Origin: JAUXJB01 sp965226855
GTDB taxonomy: Bacteria; Myxococcota_A; UBA9160; SZUA-336
NCBI GenBank assembly: GCA_965226855.1
Contig: CBDDEE010000026.1
Span: 1-64,000, forward strand
Length of the DNA: 64,000 nt
Direction of reading: 5' to 3'
A program made the translations under genes and the position numbers. The notes under the pieces are model-generated. The model searched no databases and had not been told where the DNA came from. It saw only the letters and a list, made by a program, of their open reading frames with translations. Positions within the stretch are counted from its first letter, which is position 1; every line of letters starts with the position of its first letter. Shown one piece after another: positions 50,550 to 59,686 of this stretch.

Positions 50550-52151
50550 TTGGCCCGAGAGCGTTCCGAAGCCTTTCTGACGGACGTCATCGCGACGCGC
50601 GCTGAGCGCAACCCTGACTTCCCCGTGCTCACGTTCGAGTGCACGGAGAAGCAGGACGAGTCTCGCACCTTCGCGCAGCTCCGCGAGCGGGCGAACAGCC
50701 TGGCCGCGGAGCTCGTGGCGCGCGGCCTCGAGCGGGGCGACCGCTTCGGCCTCATGATGCGCAACCACCCCGAGTTCGTGGAGTCCATGATCGCCGCGTC
50801 GACCAGCGCCACGGTCTTCGTGCCGATCGATCCACGCAGCCGCGGCGAGAAGCTCGCATACACGCTGCGCAACTCGGGTTGCAAGGGCGTCTTGGTCGCC
50901 GATTACGGCATGTCGCAGCTAGAGAAGGTACGGGCCGAGCTCCCCGAGCTCGGCTTCGTCCTCGTGCTCGAGAGCGGCGAGGACGGCGCGCCGTCACTCT
51001 CGGAGTTCCGGGACGTAGAATCCCTGGACGAGGTGCTCCGCAAGCCTGCCGCCACGCTGGACCCGCGCGTGCAGAGTCGGTCGGACCCGTTCCAGATCAT
51101 CTACACGTCCGGCACTACCGGGGATCCCAAGGGCGTGGTGCAGGAGGGCGGGCGATACGGGGGGATGTCCGCGTTCGGCCGCGTCGTCTTCGGCTTCACC
51201 GAAGAGGATAGGCTCTACACAGGCCTCTCGCTCACGCACGGAAACGCCCAGGTGGTCACGCTCGCGAGCGCGCTGTGCCTCGAGCTTCCGGCAGTGATCA
51301 GTCGCCGCTTCACCAAGTCGCGCCTCTGGGACATCTGCCGCAAGCACGGCTGCACGACCTTCTCGCTGCTCGGCGGCATGGCCACGGCCATCTACAGCGA
51401 GCCCACCAAGCCGAACGATGCCGACAACCCCGTGCGCATGGTCACGAGTGCCGGCATGCCACGCGCCATCTGGGAGAGCTTCGAGCGCCGCTTCGACCTC
51501 AAGATCCTCGAGTGGTACGGGGCCGTCGAGGGTGGGCTCGCCTACAAGCCGATCGGTCAGGGACCCATGGGCTCCTTCGGCAAGCCCGGACCAGGCCTGG
51601 ACATGAAGATCCTCGACGAGAACGACGTGGAGTGCGGTTCCGGTGTGCAGGGAGAGATCTGCTCGCGCCCCGCGAGCGGCACTGCTCCGCGAGTCGAGTA
51701 CCACAACAACCCGGACGCCTCCGAGAAGAAGACCCATGGCGGCTGGCTCCGCAGCGGCGACATCGGCCACCGCGACGCCGACGGCTGGCTCTTCTTCGAC
51801 TACCGCAAAGGCGGGGGGATCCGGCACAACGGCGACTTCATCAACCCCGGCTTCGTCGAGGGCGTGATCTCGGAGCACCCGCACATATCAGACGTCTTCG
51901 TCTACGGCGTCCCGGCGAAATCGGGCGCCCCGGGCGAGAAGGACGTGGTCGCCGCCGTCGTCCCGCTGGGAGGGCAGAACCTCGACCCGAGCTCGGTGTT
52001 CGACCTCTGTGTCTCCGGCCTCGAGCCGAACTTCATCCCCTCGTATCTCCAGGTGGTAGACGCGATCCCGAAGACCGCCTCCGAGAAGCCCCAGGAACGC
52101 TTCCTCGCGGAGCGCTTCGCCCCGGGCGGCGAAGGGATCCACGAGCGCTAG
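50550..52151 (+). CDS. AMP-dependent acyl-CoA synthetase (ANL superfamily)
   Basis: A 533-aa adenylate-forming ligase that activates a carboxylic acid to its CoA ester through an acyl-AMP. Motif A5 IIYTSGTTGDPKGV lies near 185-198, the A7-type GEICSRP near 368, and the C-terminal hinge DYRKGGGIRHNGDFI near 415. It resembles carnitine/crotonobetaine-CoA ligase-like enzymes; the substrate is unknown. TTG start with an AGGAGA site, ten bases after the thiolase. Last gene of the operon. Confidence 0.9.
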   Translation: MARERSEAFLTDVIATRAERNPDFPVLTFECTEKQDESRTFAQLRERANSLAAELVARGLERGDRFGLMMRNHPEFVESMIAASTSATVFVPIDPRSRGEKLAYTLRNSGCKGVLVADYGMSQLEKVRAELPELGFVLVLESGEDGAPSLSEFRDVESLDEVLRKPAATLDPRVQSRSDPFQIIYTSGTTGDPKGVVQEGGRYGGMSAFGRVVFGFTEEDRLYTGLSLTHGNAQVVTLASALCLELPAVISRRFTKSRLWDICRKHGCTTFSLLGGMATAIYSEPTKPNDADNPVRMVTSAGMPRAIWESFERRFDLKILEWYGAVEGGLAYKPIGQGPMGSFGKPGPGLDMKILDENDVECGSGVQGEICSRPASGTAPRVEYHNNPDASEKKTHGGWLRSGDIGHRDADGWLFFDYRKGGGIRHNGDFINPGFVEGVISEHPHISDVFVYGVPAKSGAPGEKDVVAAVVPLGGQNLDPSSVFDLCVSGLEPNFIPSYLQVVDAIPKTASEKPQERFLAERFAPGGEGIHER

Positions 52152-52237
52152 GGCCTCTCCGCAGCTCCGGGCCAGCAACGGCTGCTGCCGGCAGCGTGCA
52201 GTACCCAGGGCTGGCGCCGAGCTCGGGCACGACCCCG

Positions 52238-52915
52238 TCAGTTCTCTTCCACCAGGACGATGTGAACCTCTGCGGGGCCGTGGACGCCCTTGGTGAGCAC
52301 GAACTCGATGTCGCCCGTGCGGCTCGGGCCCGTGATGAACGTCAGCGCGCTTGCGGGGTGTCGCGGGTCCGACGCGAGGCGCAGGAAGAGAGCTGCCAGA
52401 TCCGGCAGCAGATCGGCTGCCTGCACGATCGCAACGTGGACAGGGGGCAGCAGCGAGAGTGCCCTGCCCTGACCCGGACGATGAAGGAGGGCGAGCGTTC
52501 CGCTCTCCGCAACACCGTAGTCTGCCTCGGTAAGACCCACCTCGGCTGCCGCGATGAGCGCGCGCAGATCGGCCTGGCTGGACTCGTCGGGCCCGACCGT
52601 GCAGATCTCCAACCCGTCGCCCCCGGCCTCGAGCGCTCGCAGACCGTCCGTATCACCCTGCACGATCCGTTTCGCGCCGAGTCTCGACAGGAGCTCGCGG
52701 ACTGCAACACGCGCGTCCGAGAGCGATGCGACACGAGTCACTTCGGCGTCAGCGGCCCGCGCCTCGCGCACGAACTGGTCGGCGAGAGCTTCGCGCGCCG
52801 GTGACTCCTCGTGAGGAGTCGCCGGCGCCAGCGCGCTCCTCGTCTCACTGTTTCCGCCGGCAACCAGGGCACGACGAACCTCTGCGAGAAAGCTCTGGCG
52901 GTCACTCCTGGCCAC
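52238..52915 (-). CDS. lutC: LutC-like LUD-domain protein
   Basis: A 225-aa LUD-family subunit of the L-lactate dehydrogenase complex. It has VGLTEADYGVAESGTLALLHRPGQGRALSLLPPVHVAIV (near 135-175, shown here in two parts of the same motif) and the C-terminal GPSRTGDIEFVLTKGVHGPAE motif near 200-220. The GTG at 52915 is chosen because GGAGG lies seven bases upstream; a GTG further upstream lacks this. It overlaps lutB by 14 bases. With LutA and LutB it oxidises lactate to pyruvate. Confidence 0.86.
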   Translation of the reverse strand: MARSDRQSFLAEVRRALVAGGNSETRSALAPATPHEESPAREALADQFVREARAADAEVTRVASLSDARVAVRELLSRLGAKRIVQGDTDGLRALEAGGDGLEICTVGPDESSQADLRALIAAAEVGLTEADYGVAESGTLALLHRPGQGRALSLLPPVHVAIVQAADLLPDLAALFLRLASDPRHPASALTFITGPSRTGDIEFVLTKGVHGPAEVHIVLVEEN

Positions 52916-54305
52916 GGCTCTGCCTCCAGCGCTCACGGAAGCTCTCGCGCGCGGGCGCCGGCAAGTCGCGGCTCGCGGTCCAGGCAGAAAGGAAGGGCAC
53001 TCCCTTCCATGTGCGCGGCACGAGCGGGCTCAACCAGCGGGTTACTCTCGAGACGGCCCGATACCGGGCCGGCGAACGCGCGAGCCAGCCGAAGCTTCGC
53101 AGGAGAGCGCGTTCGCCAAAGCGCGCCCCTACCCTGCTGACCACACGTTCGCGCTGGGCGAGCAGCAGGTGCGGCAGGTCGATCCGGACCGGGCACACGT
53201 CCCTGCACGCGCCGCACAGCGAAGATGCGAAGGGCAAGGGCGCGGCCGCCTCGTGACCGACGAGACTCGGCGTCACGACCGCGCCGATCGGTCCAGGGTA
53301 GACCCAGCCATAGGCATGCCCTCCGGCGTGCCGGTAGACCGGGCACACGTTCAAGCACGCACCACAGCGAATGCAGTAGAGCGACTCACGTAACACGGGA
53401 TCGGCCAGGATGGTGCTGCGCCCGTTGTCGAGGACCAGCAGGTGGAACTCCTCGGGACCGTCCTCCTCGCCTTCTCTGCGCGGACCGGTGAGAAGCGAGA
53501 CGTAGCTCGACATCTTCTGGCCTGTTGCGCTGCGCGCCAGGATGCGCAGGAACACGGCGAGCGACTCCAGGTCGGGCACCACCTTCTCCATCCCCATGAT
53601 GGCGATGTGACAGCGGGGCAAGCTCGTGGACAGTCGCGCGTTCCCCTCGTTCTCGACGATGACGATCGTTCCCGTCTCGGCAACGGCGAAGTTCACGCCG
53701 CTGATCCCGACGTCCGCCTCGAGGAACTTCGCGCGCAGCAGCGAGCGCGCCTCCTGTGCGAGCTCTTCGCGCTTCTCCCTTCTGGGGGTGTGGTGCTTCT
53801 CCTCGAACAGATCCGAGATCTGGTCCTTCGTCTTGTGAACGGCCGGCGCGATGATGTGCGAAGGGGTCTCTCCGGCGATCTGGATGATGTACTCGCCGAG
53901 ATCCGTCTCGACCGGCTCGACCCCTGCCGCGGCGAGGGCGTCGTTCAGGGCGATCTCCTCGGTGGTCATCGACTTGCTCTTGACGACGATGCGCGCGCCT
54001 CGCTCGAGGACGAGGGCGAGCACGATCTCGCGCGCCTCCGCGGCATCGCGCGCCCAGTGCACGACGCCGCCTCCGGTCTCCACGCTCGACGCGAGCCGAT
54101 CGAGGTGCTGGTCGAGCTCGTCCACAGTCTGCCGCTTGATCTCGCGAGCGCGGTCCCGCAACGCCTCTCCCGCGGGGAAAGCCGCGAACGCGTCGAGCCG
54201 CGCCTGGCTCAGCCGATCCGTTGCGGTGCTGAGCGCTCGCTGCAGCTCGGCATCGCCCAGGGCTCTGCTCGCATTCGCTACGAAGCGATTCGCGCTGACC
54301 TCCAC
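52902..54305 (-). CDS. lutB: LutB-like iron-sulfur LUD protein
   Basis: A 467-aa subunit of the LutABC complex. The N-terminal half is a LUD domain with SKSMTTEEIALNDALAAAGVEPVETDLGEYIIQIAGE (seen around 100-145) and AVAETGTIVIVENEGNARL; the C-terminal half has two [4Fe-4S] motifs, CIRCGACLNVCPVY and CGACRDVCPV. It transfers electrons from lactate to the membrane chain. The start is GTG, overlapping the lutA stop by one base (TAGTG). Intact. Confidence 0.9.
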   Translation of the reverse strand: MEVSANRFVANASRALGDAELQRALSTATDRLSQARLDAFAAFPAGEALRDRAREIKRQTVDELDQHLDRLASSVETGGGVVHWARDAAEAREIVLALVLERGARIVVKSKSMTTEEIALNDALAAAGVEPVETDLGEYIIQIAGETPSHIIAPAVHKTKDQISDLFEEKHHTPRREKREELAQEARSLLRAKFLEADVGISGVNFAVAETGTIVIVENEGNARLSTSLPRCHIAIMGMEKVVPDLESLAVFLRILARSATGQKMSSYVSLLTGPRREGEEDGPEEFHLLVLDNGRSTILADPVLRESLYCIRCGACLNVCPVYRHAGGHAYGWVYPGPIGAVVTPSLVGHEAAAPLPFASSLCGACRDVCPVRIDLPHLLLAQRERVVSRVGARFGERALLRSFGWLARSPARYRAVSRVTRWLSPLVPRTWKGVPFLSAWTASRDLPAPARESFRERWRQSRGQE

Positions 54306-55024
54306 TAGACCGACCCCGCAAGCAGCTCGGCTACGTGCAGCGTCCGGATCTCGGAGCCTCTTCGGGACAGTCCGCCGCCGATCTGGAGCAGGCAGCCCGC
54401 ATCCGACGCCGTCAGTACATCGGCGCCGCTGGCCTCCACCGCGCGCAGCTTGTCGGCGAGGATCGCGCTCGAGAGCTCCCCGAACTTCACGCTGAACGCA
54501 CCGCCGAAGCCACAGCAGGACGAGGAGTCAGCGAGCTCGACGAGCTCCAGACCTGCGACGCCCGCGAGCAACGCGCGGGGGGCGTCGTCCACGCCTAGCT
54601 CGCGCAGCAGGTGACACGAGGGATGGTAGGCGACGCGGGCGTCGACGCGCGCGCTCGACTCGAAGCCGCGTGCGGCCAGGAACTCGGTCAGCTCAAACGT
54701 GCGCTTCCCGAGCTCTCGCGCGCGCTCCTGCCAGGTCGGCTCTTCCTCGAAGATGTGTGAGTTAAAGATCCGCGCCATGCTCGTGCAGGAGCCGGACACG
54801 CAGACCACGGCCTCATAGGGCTCGAAGATCTCGACAAGACGACGCGCGAGCGGCCTTGCCAGGTCGCGCTGCCCCGCGTTCCAGGCCGGCTGGCCGCAAC
54901 AGGTCTGCGCCTCGGGAAACGCGACCCGGCAGCCTGCTTGCTCGAGCAGGCGCACGGCAGCCTCGCCGACGCGCGGCAGAAACTGATCGACCAGGCAGGT
55001 CACGAATAGCGCCGTTGCCGTCAC
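54305..55024 (-). CDS. lutA: LutA-like CCG-domain protein
   Basis: A 239-aa protein with two cysteine-rich CCG domains: CQTCCGQPAWNAG (near 45) and SSSCCGFGGAFSVKF (near 175). This is the heterodisulfide-reductase-like subunit of the L-lactate oxidation complex. GTG start. It is the first gene of the lutABC operon, followed by lutB with a one-base overlap. Confidence 0.9.
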   Translation of the reverse strand: MTATALFVTCLVDQFLPRVGEAAVRLLEQAGCRVAFPEAQTCCGQPAWNAGQRDLARPLARRLVEIFEPYEAVVCVSGSCTSMARIFNSHIFEEEPTWQERARELGKRTFELTEFLAARGFESSARVDARVAYHPSCHLLRELGVDDAPRALLAGVAGLELVELADSSSCCGFGGAFSVKFGELSSAILADKLRAVEASGADVLTASDAGCLLQIGGGLSRRGSEIRTLHVAELLAGSV

Positions 55025-55084
55025 GGGCGGATCTCCACGCGAGGCAGTCTACGCTACGACAGCAGCCGGGTCTCGCCAGCCAGC

Positions 55085-55822
55085 CTACCAGCTCTCCTTG
55101 AACGGCCGCACGTCTACCTCGTGAGACCAGGCGCTGCGGTGTTGCATGTGGAGGTGCCAGTAGGTGTCCGCGATCGCGTCGATGTCGAGCATCCCGTCCT
55201 CGCCCTTCTGCTCCGCGTACTCCGGCGCGCGCTTCAGGATCTTGTCGCCGCGGATCCCACCGTCGATGATGACCTGTGCGACGTGGATGCCCTCCGGGCC
55301 GAAGTCTCGCGCCATGGCTTGGGCCAAGGAGCGCAGCGCGGCCTTCGCCGACGCGAAGGCCCCGAAGGGCGGTCGACCCCGGATCGAGGCGGTCGCACCT
55401 GTGAACAGGATCGTGCCGGCGCCGTTCGGCAGCATGCGCCGCGCGGCCTCCGTGCCGACGAGAAATCCGCCGAGGCAGCAGACCCGCCACACGCTCTCGA
55501 AGAGCTCCGCATCCATCTCGCGCAGGCTTCCCCACTGGTTGTTGCCGGCGTTGTAGATGACCAGGTCCAGTGGACCCCCACCTGCGGCGTCGACACCGTC
55601 GAAGAGCCGCAGCACGTCCGCCTGGCGCGTAGCGTCCGCCGTGACGGCGGTGGCCTGCCCGCCGGCAGCCACGATCGACTCGGCGAGCCCCTCGAGCTGC
55701 TGCTTGGTGCGGCCGGCCGCGAACACCTGGTATCCCTCGCGCGCGAAGCGCTTGCACAGGGCGGCGCCAAGCCCGGCCTCCGGACCAACGCCGACGACGA
55801 CGGCTTTCTTCTGCTCACTCAT
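55085..55822 (-). CDS. SDR-family protein lacking the catalytic Tyr
   Basis: A 245-aa Rossmann protein: NAD-loop GVGPEAGLGAAL near 11-22 and NAG at 91-93 as in short-chain dehydrogenases. The usual Y-x-x-x-K is F-A-S-A-K (156-160), so Tyr is replaced by Phe, and the Ser position 13 residues earlier is Ala143. These changes should abolish normal SDR chemistry; a subgroup with this form is common, perhaps a binder or with a different mechanism. Upstream of lutABC on the same strand with 60 bases between. Confidence 0.85.
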   Translation of the reverse strand: MSEQKKAVVVGVGPEAGLGAALCKRFAREGYQVFAAGRTKQQLEGLAESIVAAGGQATAVTADATRQADVLRLFDGVDAAGGGPLDLVIYNAGNNQWGSLREMDAELFESVWRVCCLGGFLVGTEAARRMLPNGAGTILFTGATASIRGRPPFGAFASAKAALRSLAQAMARDFGPEGIHVAQVIIDGGIRGDKILKRAPEYAEQKGEDGMLDIDAIADTYWHLHMQHRSAWSHEVDVRPFKESW

Positions 55823-55853
55823 GCCTGCTCCTCTCGGCCCGGATTCTACCTAT

Positions 55854-57500
55854 CTATTGGCCGAGGCGTGCGATCTCCCGCTCCAGGATGCGGCGCGTGA
55901 TCGCGATGGCGCAGGCATAGGTCGATTCCACCCCGAACGCACCGAGGCTCTTCGAGAGCAGCGACTGACGCCGGCTGTACGGCGTGTCCGAGGCGTAGTG
56001 CAGGATCCCGATGTCGAAGCTGCCCCGCTCGCCCAGGTTCACGATCTGATCGTTCGGGTGTCGGCGCGGGTCGACCAGCTCGTAGATCGCCGACATGTAG
56101 GGCCCAGCTTCCATCTCCAGCACGGTGTAGCCCTCGCGGTAGAAGACTCCCATGTAGTTCGGGTTCTGCAGGAAGGCTCCACGCACGGTGACGGCCTTCT
56201 GGTTGTCGAGCACGCTCGCGCGCTCCATGTACGGGATCAGGTCTTCTGCGGCGAACGCGTTGTGCAGCATGTACGTGTTGTCTGAGTGCTCGTCGTGCAC
56301 GACGCGCGAGATCAAGACATCACCGACCTGTCCGTTGAGCGTGGCCGCCTTGCCCATCACGTACACGCCCAGGAGCGGGCTCACGCAGCGACCCACCTGA
56401 GAGAGTAGGTGATATGCGGCCATGCCGAGCGGGTAGTCGATGTTGATGATGCGGGCATCGCTGTGCTGCAGCGTCTCGAGTCCTGGCATGGACAGCCGCG
56501 GGTCCAGGCGCCCCGGGCGCAGCCTGGCCAGCTCGATTGCCTGCGCGGCCACGTCCACGTGCGGGCGGTTCTCGACCGAGCAAATGCCAGAGTCTCGATC
56601 CCAGGTCTGGACTTCTCGCAGCGCGCTGGGCTCGCGCTCCAGGTGCGTTCGCAAGGCGAAGTAGAGCAGGTTGGGGGCCGCGCTCGAGGCGGTCTCGAGC
56701 TCGGACGGGTCCAGCCCATCGGGATGCTCAAGACGGGCGGTCTCGAGCAGCTCCTCGCGATGCGCGAGCGCGTAGCCTCCGAGCAGGTTCGCCAGCGCGT
56801 GCGTGTTCGACGACACGAAGTAGACGGGCTGCTGGCACCGCGCTCCCGAGGGAAACGCCGTACGCTCGACCTCCTCCCACCACATCTCCGCGGCCCGCTG
56901 GTATTCGGAGAAGGAGCCGGTGAGCAAACGCACGCGCAGGTCCAGGGGTCGCGTGGCCACGGCGCGCAGGGAGTCCGCCCAGCGCGCGCCGGCCAGGTCG
57001 ATGCCCTTGCAGAACGCGTCAGCATCTCTCGAGAGCCGGGAGCTCACCCTGCCCTCCGCGAGCAACGCGTGCATCTTGTTCCACTCGAGCTGGTACGCGG
57101 TGATGATGGGCAGCAGATCGTCGATGTCCGACGCGCTCGCGATATAGGCCGCGAGCGTCCCGCACCCGTCGTGGCGCAGCCGTCTGCGTCGGCCGCGGGT
57201 GCGGAGCAGCTGCCACGAGCTCACGTCGTAGCCGAAGCTCTCGAAGGTCTGGTCGGACTGCCCGAGGACCACGCGCTGGATGCTGGGCATGGATTCGGGC
57301 AGACGTCCGGCGGCGTACCCGAAAGCGGCGATGTCAGGCGTGGGTTCGCGCGCCCCCGCATGCAGGCTCGCGTTGCTGAACGAGTGCGCCTCTTCGAAGG
57401 AGCGGACGCGCACCTCGCCGCTGCTGCGCAGGAGCGAGTAGTATGTGCGGATGTAGAGGTCGATCTCGTTGCTGATCGTGTCCGGCTTCTGACGCTCCAT
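55854..57500 (-). CDS. DUF6909-like uncharacterised protein
   Basis: A 548-aa soluble protein of unknown function. The C-terminal half holds the most distinctive sequence: NIDYPLGMAAYHLLSQVG, GVYVMGKAATLNGQVGDVLIS and VVHDEHSDNTYML, which bring to mind the nucleoside-phosphorylase-like DUF6909 group, though I cannot confirm it. The N-terminal half is helical and unmatched. ATG start. It is divergent from the CocE-like gene and upstream of the SDR on the same strand (31-base gap). Confidence 0.62.
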   Translation of the reverse strand: MERQKPDTISNEIDLYIRTYYSLLRSSGEVRVRSFEEAHSFSNASLHAGAREPTPDIAAFGYAAGRLPESMPSIQRVVLGQSDQTFESFGYDVSSWQLLRTRGRRRRLRHDGCGTLAAYIASASDIDDLLPIITAYQLEWNKMHALLAEGRVSSRLSRDADAFCKGIDLAGARWADSLRAVATRPLDLRVRLLTGSFSEYQRAAEMWWEEVERTAFPSGARCQQPVYFVSSNTHALANLLGGYALAHREELLETARLEHPDGLDPSELETASSAAPNLLYFALRTHLEREPSALREVQTWDRDSGICSVENRPHVDVAAQAIELARLRPGRLDPRLSMPGLETLQHSDARIINIDYPLGMAAYHLLSQVGRCVSPLLGVYVMGKAATLNGQVGDVLISRVVHDEHSDNTYMLHNAFAAEDLIPYMERASVLDNQKAVTVRGAFLQNPNYMGVFYREGYTVLEMEAGPYMSAIYELVDPRRHPNDQIVNLGERGSFDIGILHYASDTPYSRRQSLLSKSLGAFGVESTYACAIAITRRILEREIARLGQ

Positions 57501-57642
57501 CTATAGCGGGAAGATAGTGCACCGGTGCCGACGAGCCCGACCGTAGCCCGGGCCCAACGACGACGGTCGCGGCCGTACGGCGTCGGCAGCCGCATCTGCC
57601 GCCACACCAAGAGCCACCAGCTTCCCGTATGATCTCGGCAGC

Positions 57643-59529
57643 GTGACGGAAGCCTCGAAGCCCCAGTTCGGCGTGGTGCTGGCGCGGAACGTGGGCATGC
57701 GCGCCCGCGACGGCGCCTGGCTGGCTACGGACGTCTGGCGGCCCGCGAGCGAGGGGGAGCTGCTCCCCGGGCCGTTTCCTGCCGTGCTCGTGCGCACACC
57801 GTACAACCGCACGGCGCTGCTAGAGGCTGGAGAGTTCTGGGCTCGCCATGGCTACCTGGCGGTCTTTCAGGACTGCCGCGGACGCTTCGGCTCCGCCGGA
57901 CGCTTCAATCTGCTGGCGGACGAGGGACCCGATGGCTACGACACCGTCGAGTGGATCGCCGAGCTCCCCTATTGCGACGGCCAGGTCGGCACGTACGGCA
58001 CCTCGTACCTGGCCTGGGCGCAGAGCGCGCTGGCACTGGAGCGCCCGCCGCACCTGCGCGCGATGTGGGTGCACCAGGGCGGCTCCAACGGGAACGTCAG
58101 CTCGCTGCGTCACAACGGAGCGCTCGAGCTGCGCTGGCTCACCTGGGCGGTCAGCCACGGGGCCGTCTCGCCGGAGGCGCAGCGCGATCCGTCTCTCGCC
58201 GCGGAACTCGTGGCGCATACCGAAGAGATGTACGAGTGGCTGCGCAAGCTGCCCTGGCGCGAAGGGAACAGTCCCCTTGAGCGTCTCCCGGATTACGAGC
58301 GGTGGGCGCGCCAGCTCTACGAGCACGGCGACGCCGACGAGTACTGGCTGCAACGGGGACTGAACTTCGAAGCCCATCACGAGCGCAGTGCAGACGTACC
58401 GACCATGTACTCGGGCGGCTGGTACGACTCCTACACGCGGGCCACGACGGACATGTACACGCTGCACAGCGGGCGCATCGAGAGCCAGAGGCTGCTCATG
58501 GGACCCTGGACCCATGGCGACCTGCCGCTCGACCACACCTGGGCGGGTGAGGTCGACCTGGGGGACATGGCTCCGGTTCCCGGGAACCTGGCGCCGAGCC
58601 AGCTCGAGCTCAAGCTGCGCTGGTTCGACCACTGGCTGCGCGGGGTGGACAACGGCGTCGGAGAAGAAGCGCCCGTGAAGATCTTTGTGATGGGCGGAGG
58701 CGACGGCAAGCCGACACTCGAGGGCCGTCTGCTGCACGGGGGCCGCTGGCGCGACGAGCCAGCCTGGCCGCTGGAGCGAGCCGTTGCGACTCCGTTCTAC
58801 CTGCGCGCGGATGGCGGGCTCGAAACGGAGCCCCCGCAGGGGCCGAAGGTGGGCGCCTCGACGTTCCGCTTCGATCCCGAGCGCCCGCTCCCGACGATCT
58901 CCGCCAACACCTCTTCCCTGAACGAGATCGTGCCCACCCCCGCACGCGTGAACCTTGCCACGCCACTCGCCCTGATGCGCGTCCAGGTGATCCAGGGCGG
59001 CGCCGACCAACGCACCCGCCCTGACCTGCACGGCTGCGAGCCGCCCTTCGGTCCGCTCGAGCAGCGCGAGGATGTGCTCAGCTTCACGACGGACCCGCTC
59101 GAGGCCGACATGGAGGTGACCGGGCCGGTGGAGGCTTGCCTGCACCTGTCCTCGGACGCTCCCGATACCGACCTCTTCGTAATGCTGCAGGACCTGGTTC
59201 CGCCGAGCGAGGCCTGGCCCTATGGCTACCGGCTCAACATCGCCGACGGCATCATGCGCGTGCGCTATCGCGCGGGAATGGACCGGCCGCGGCTGCTGCG
59301 CGCGCACGAGATCGTCGAAGTGCGCTTCCCCCTCTACCCTACGAGCAACCTGTTCGTCGCCGGACATCGCATCCAGGTGCTGGTGAGCTCCTCATCGTTT
59401 CCTCGCTTCGACGTCAACCCGAACACCGGCGAGCCGCTCGGACGACACACACACTCGCGTGTCGCGAACAACACGATCCACCACTCGGCTGAGCACCCCT
59501 CGTGCATCATGCTGCCGCTCGTTCCGTGA
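57643..59529 (+). CDS. CocE/NonD-family hydrolase (X-Pro dipeptidyl-peptidase S15)
   Basis: A 628-aa alpha/beta-hydrolase with a C-terminal jelly-roll domain. The nucleophile elbow is GTYGTSYLAW with Ser121, and the HYGD-like GPWTHGDLP near 290 is the conserved S15/CocE site; the C-terminal part from about 390 has strands ending VLVSSSSFPRFDVNPNTG, as in cocaine esterase. It hydrolyses esters or N-terminal dipeptides; the true substrate is unknown. GTG start. Followed by the TetR gene. Confidence 0.88.
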   Translation: MTEASKPQFGVVLARNVGMRARDGAWLATDVWRPASEGELLPGPFPAVLVRTPYNRTALLEAGEFWARHGYLAVFQDCRGRFGSAGRFNLLADEGPDGYDTVEWIAELPYCDGQVGTYGTSYLAWAQSALALERPPHLRAMWVHQGGSNGNVSSLRHNGALELRWLTWAVSHGAVSPEAQRDPSLAAELVAHTEEMYEWLRKLPWREGNSPLERLPDYERWARQLYEHGDADEYWLQRGLNFEAHHERSADVPTMYSGGWYDSYTRATTDMYTLHSGRIESQRLLMGPWTHGDLPLDHTWAGEVDLGDMAPVPGNLAPSQLELKLRWFDHWLRGVDNGVGEEAPVKIFVMGGGDGKPTLEGRLLHGGRWRDEPAWPLERAVATPFYLRADGGLETEPPQGPKVGASTFRFDPERPLPTISANTSSLNEIVPTPARVNLATPLALMRVQVIQGGADQRTRPDLHGCEPPFGPLEQREDVLSFTTDPLEADMEVTGPVEACLHLSSDAPDTDLFVMLQDLVPPSEAWPYGYRLNIADGIMRVRYRAGMDRPRLLRAHEIVEVRFPLYPTSNLFVAGHRIQVLVSSSSFPRFDVNPNTGEPLGRHTHSRVANNTIHHSAEHPSCIMLPLVP

Positions 59530-59658
59530 CACGCTCTGTGCTGGACAGCCCAGGCGCCCGGCTGCCTGACTCGGCGCGCCGCTAAGACGCGAGGTCGCCC
59601 TACCCCCCGCCGTCACGGCGCAGCTGTCTCTAATCTGTGACCGATCGTACTTGATTTA

Positions 59659-59674
59659 TAGCACGATCATGCTA
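59659..59674. promoter_or_regulatory. TetR-type operator upstream of the TetR gene
   Basis: TAGCACGATCATGCTA is a near-perfect inverted repeat (TAGCA and TGCTA) in an AT-rich island 13 bases before the regulator's start. The AGCACGATC form is typical of TetR operators. A TTGATT at 59651 could serve as part of an overlapping -35, so the site would block its own promoter. Confidence 0.55.
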
Positions 59675-59686
59675 ATTATTTCTTTG

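Noticed and set aside
52184..52195. 12-base perfect palindrome GCTGCCGGCAGC between convergent genes
   Set aside because: Too short and without a loop or T-tract to call a terminator; expected by chance in GC-rich DNA.
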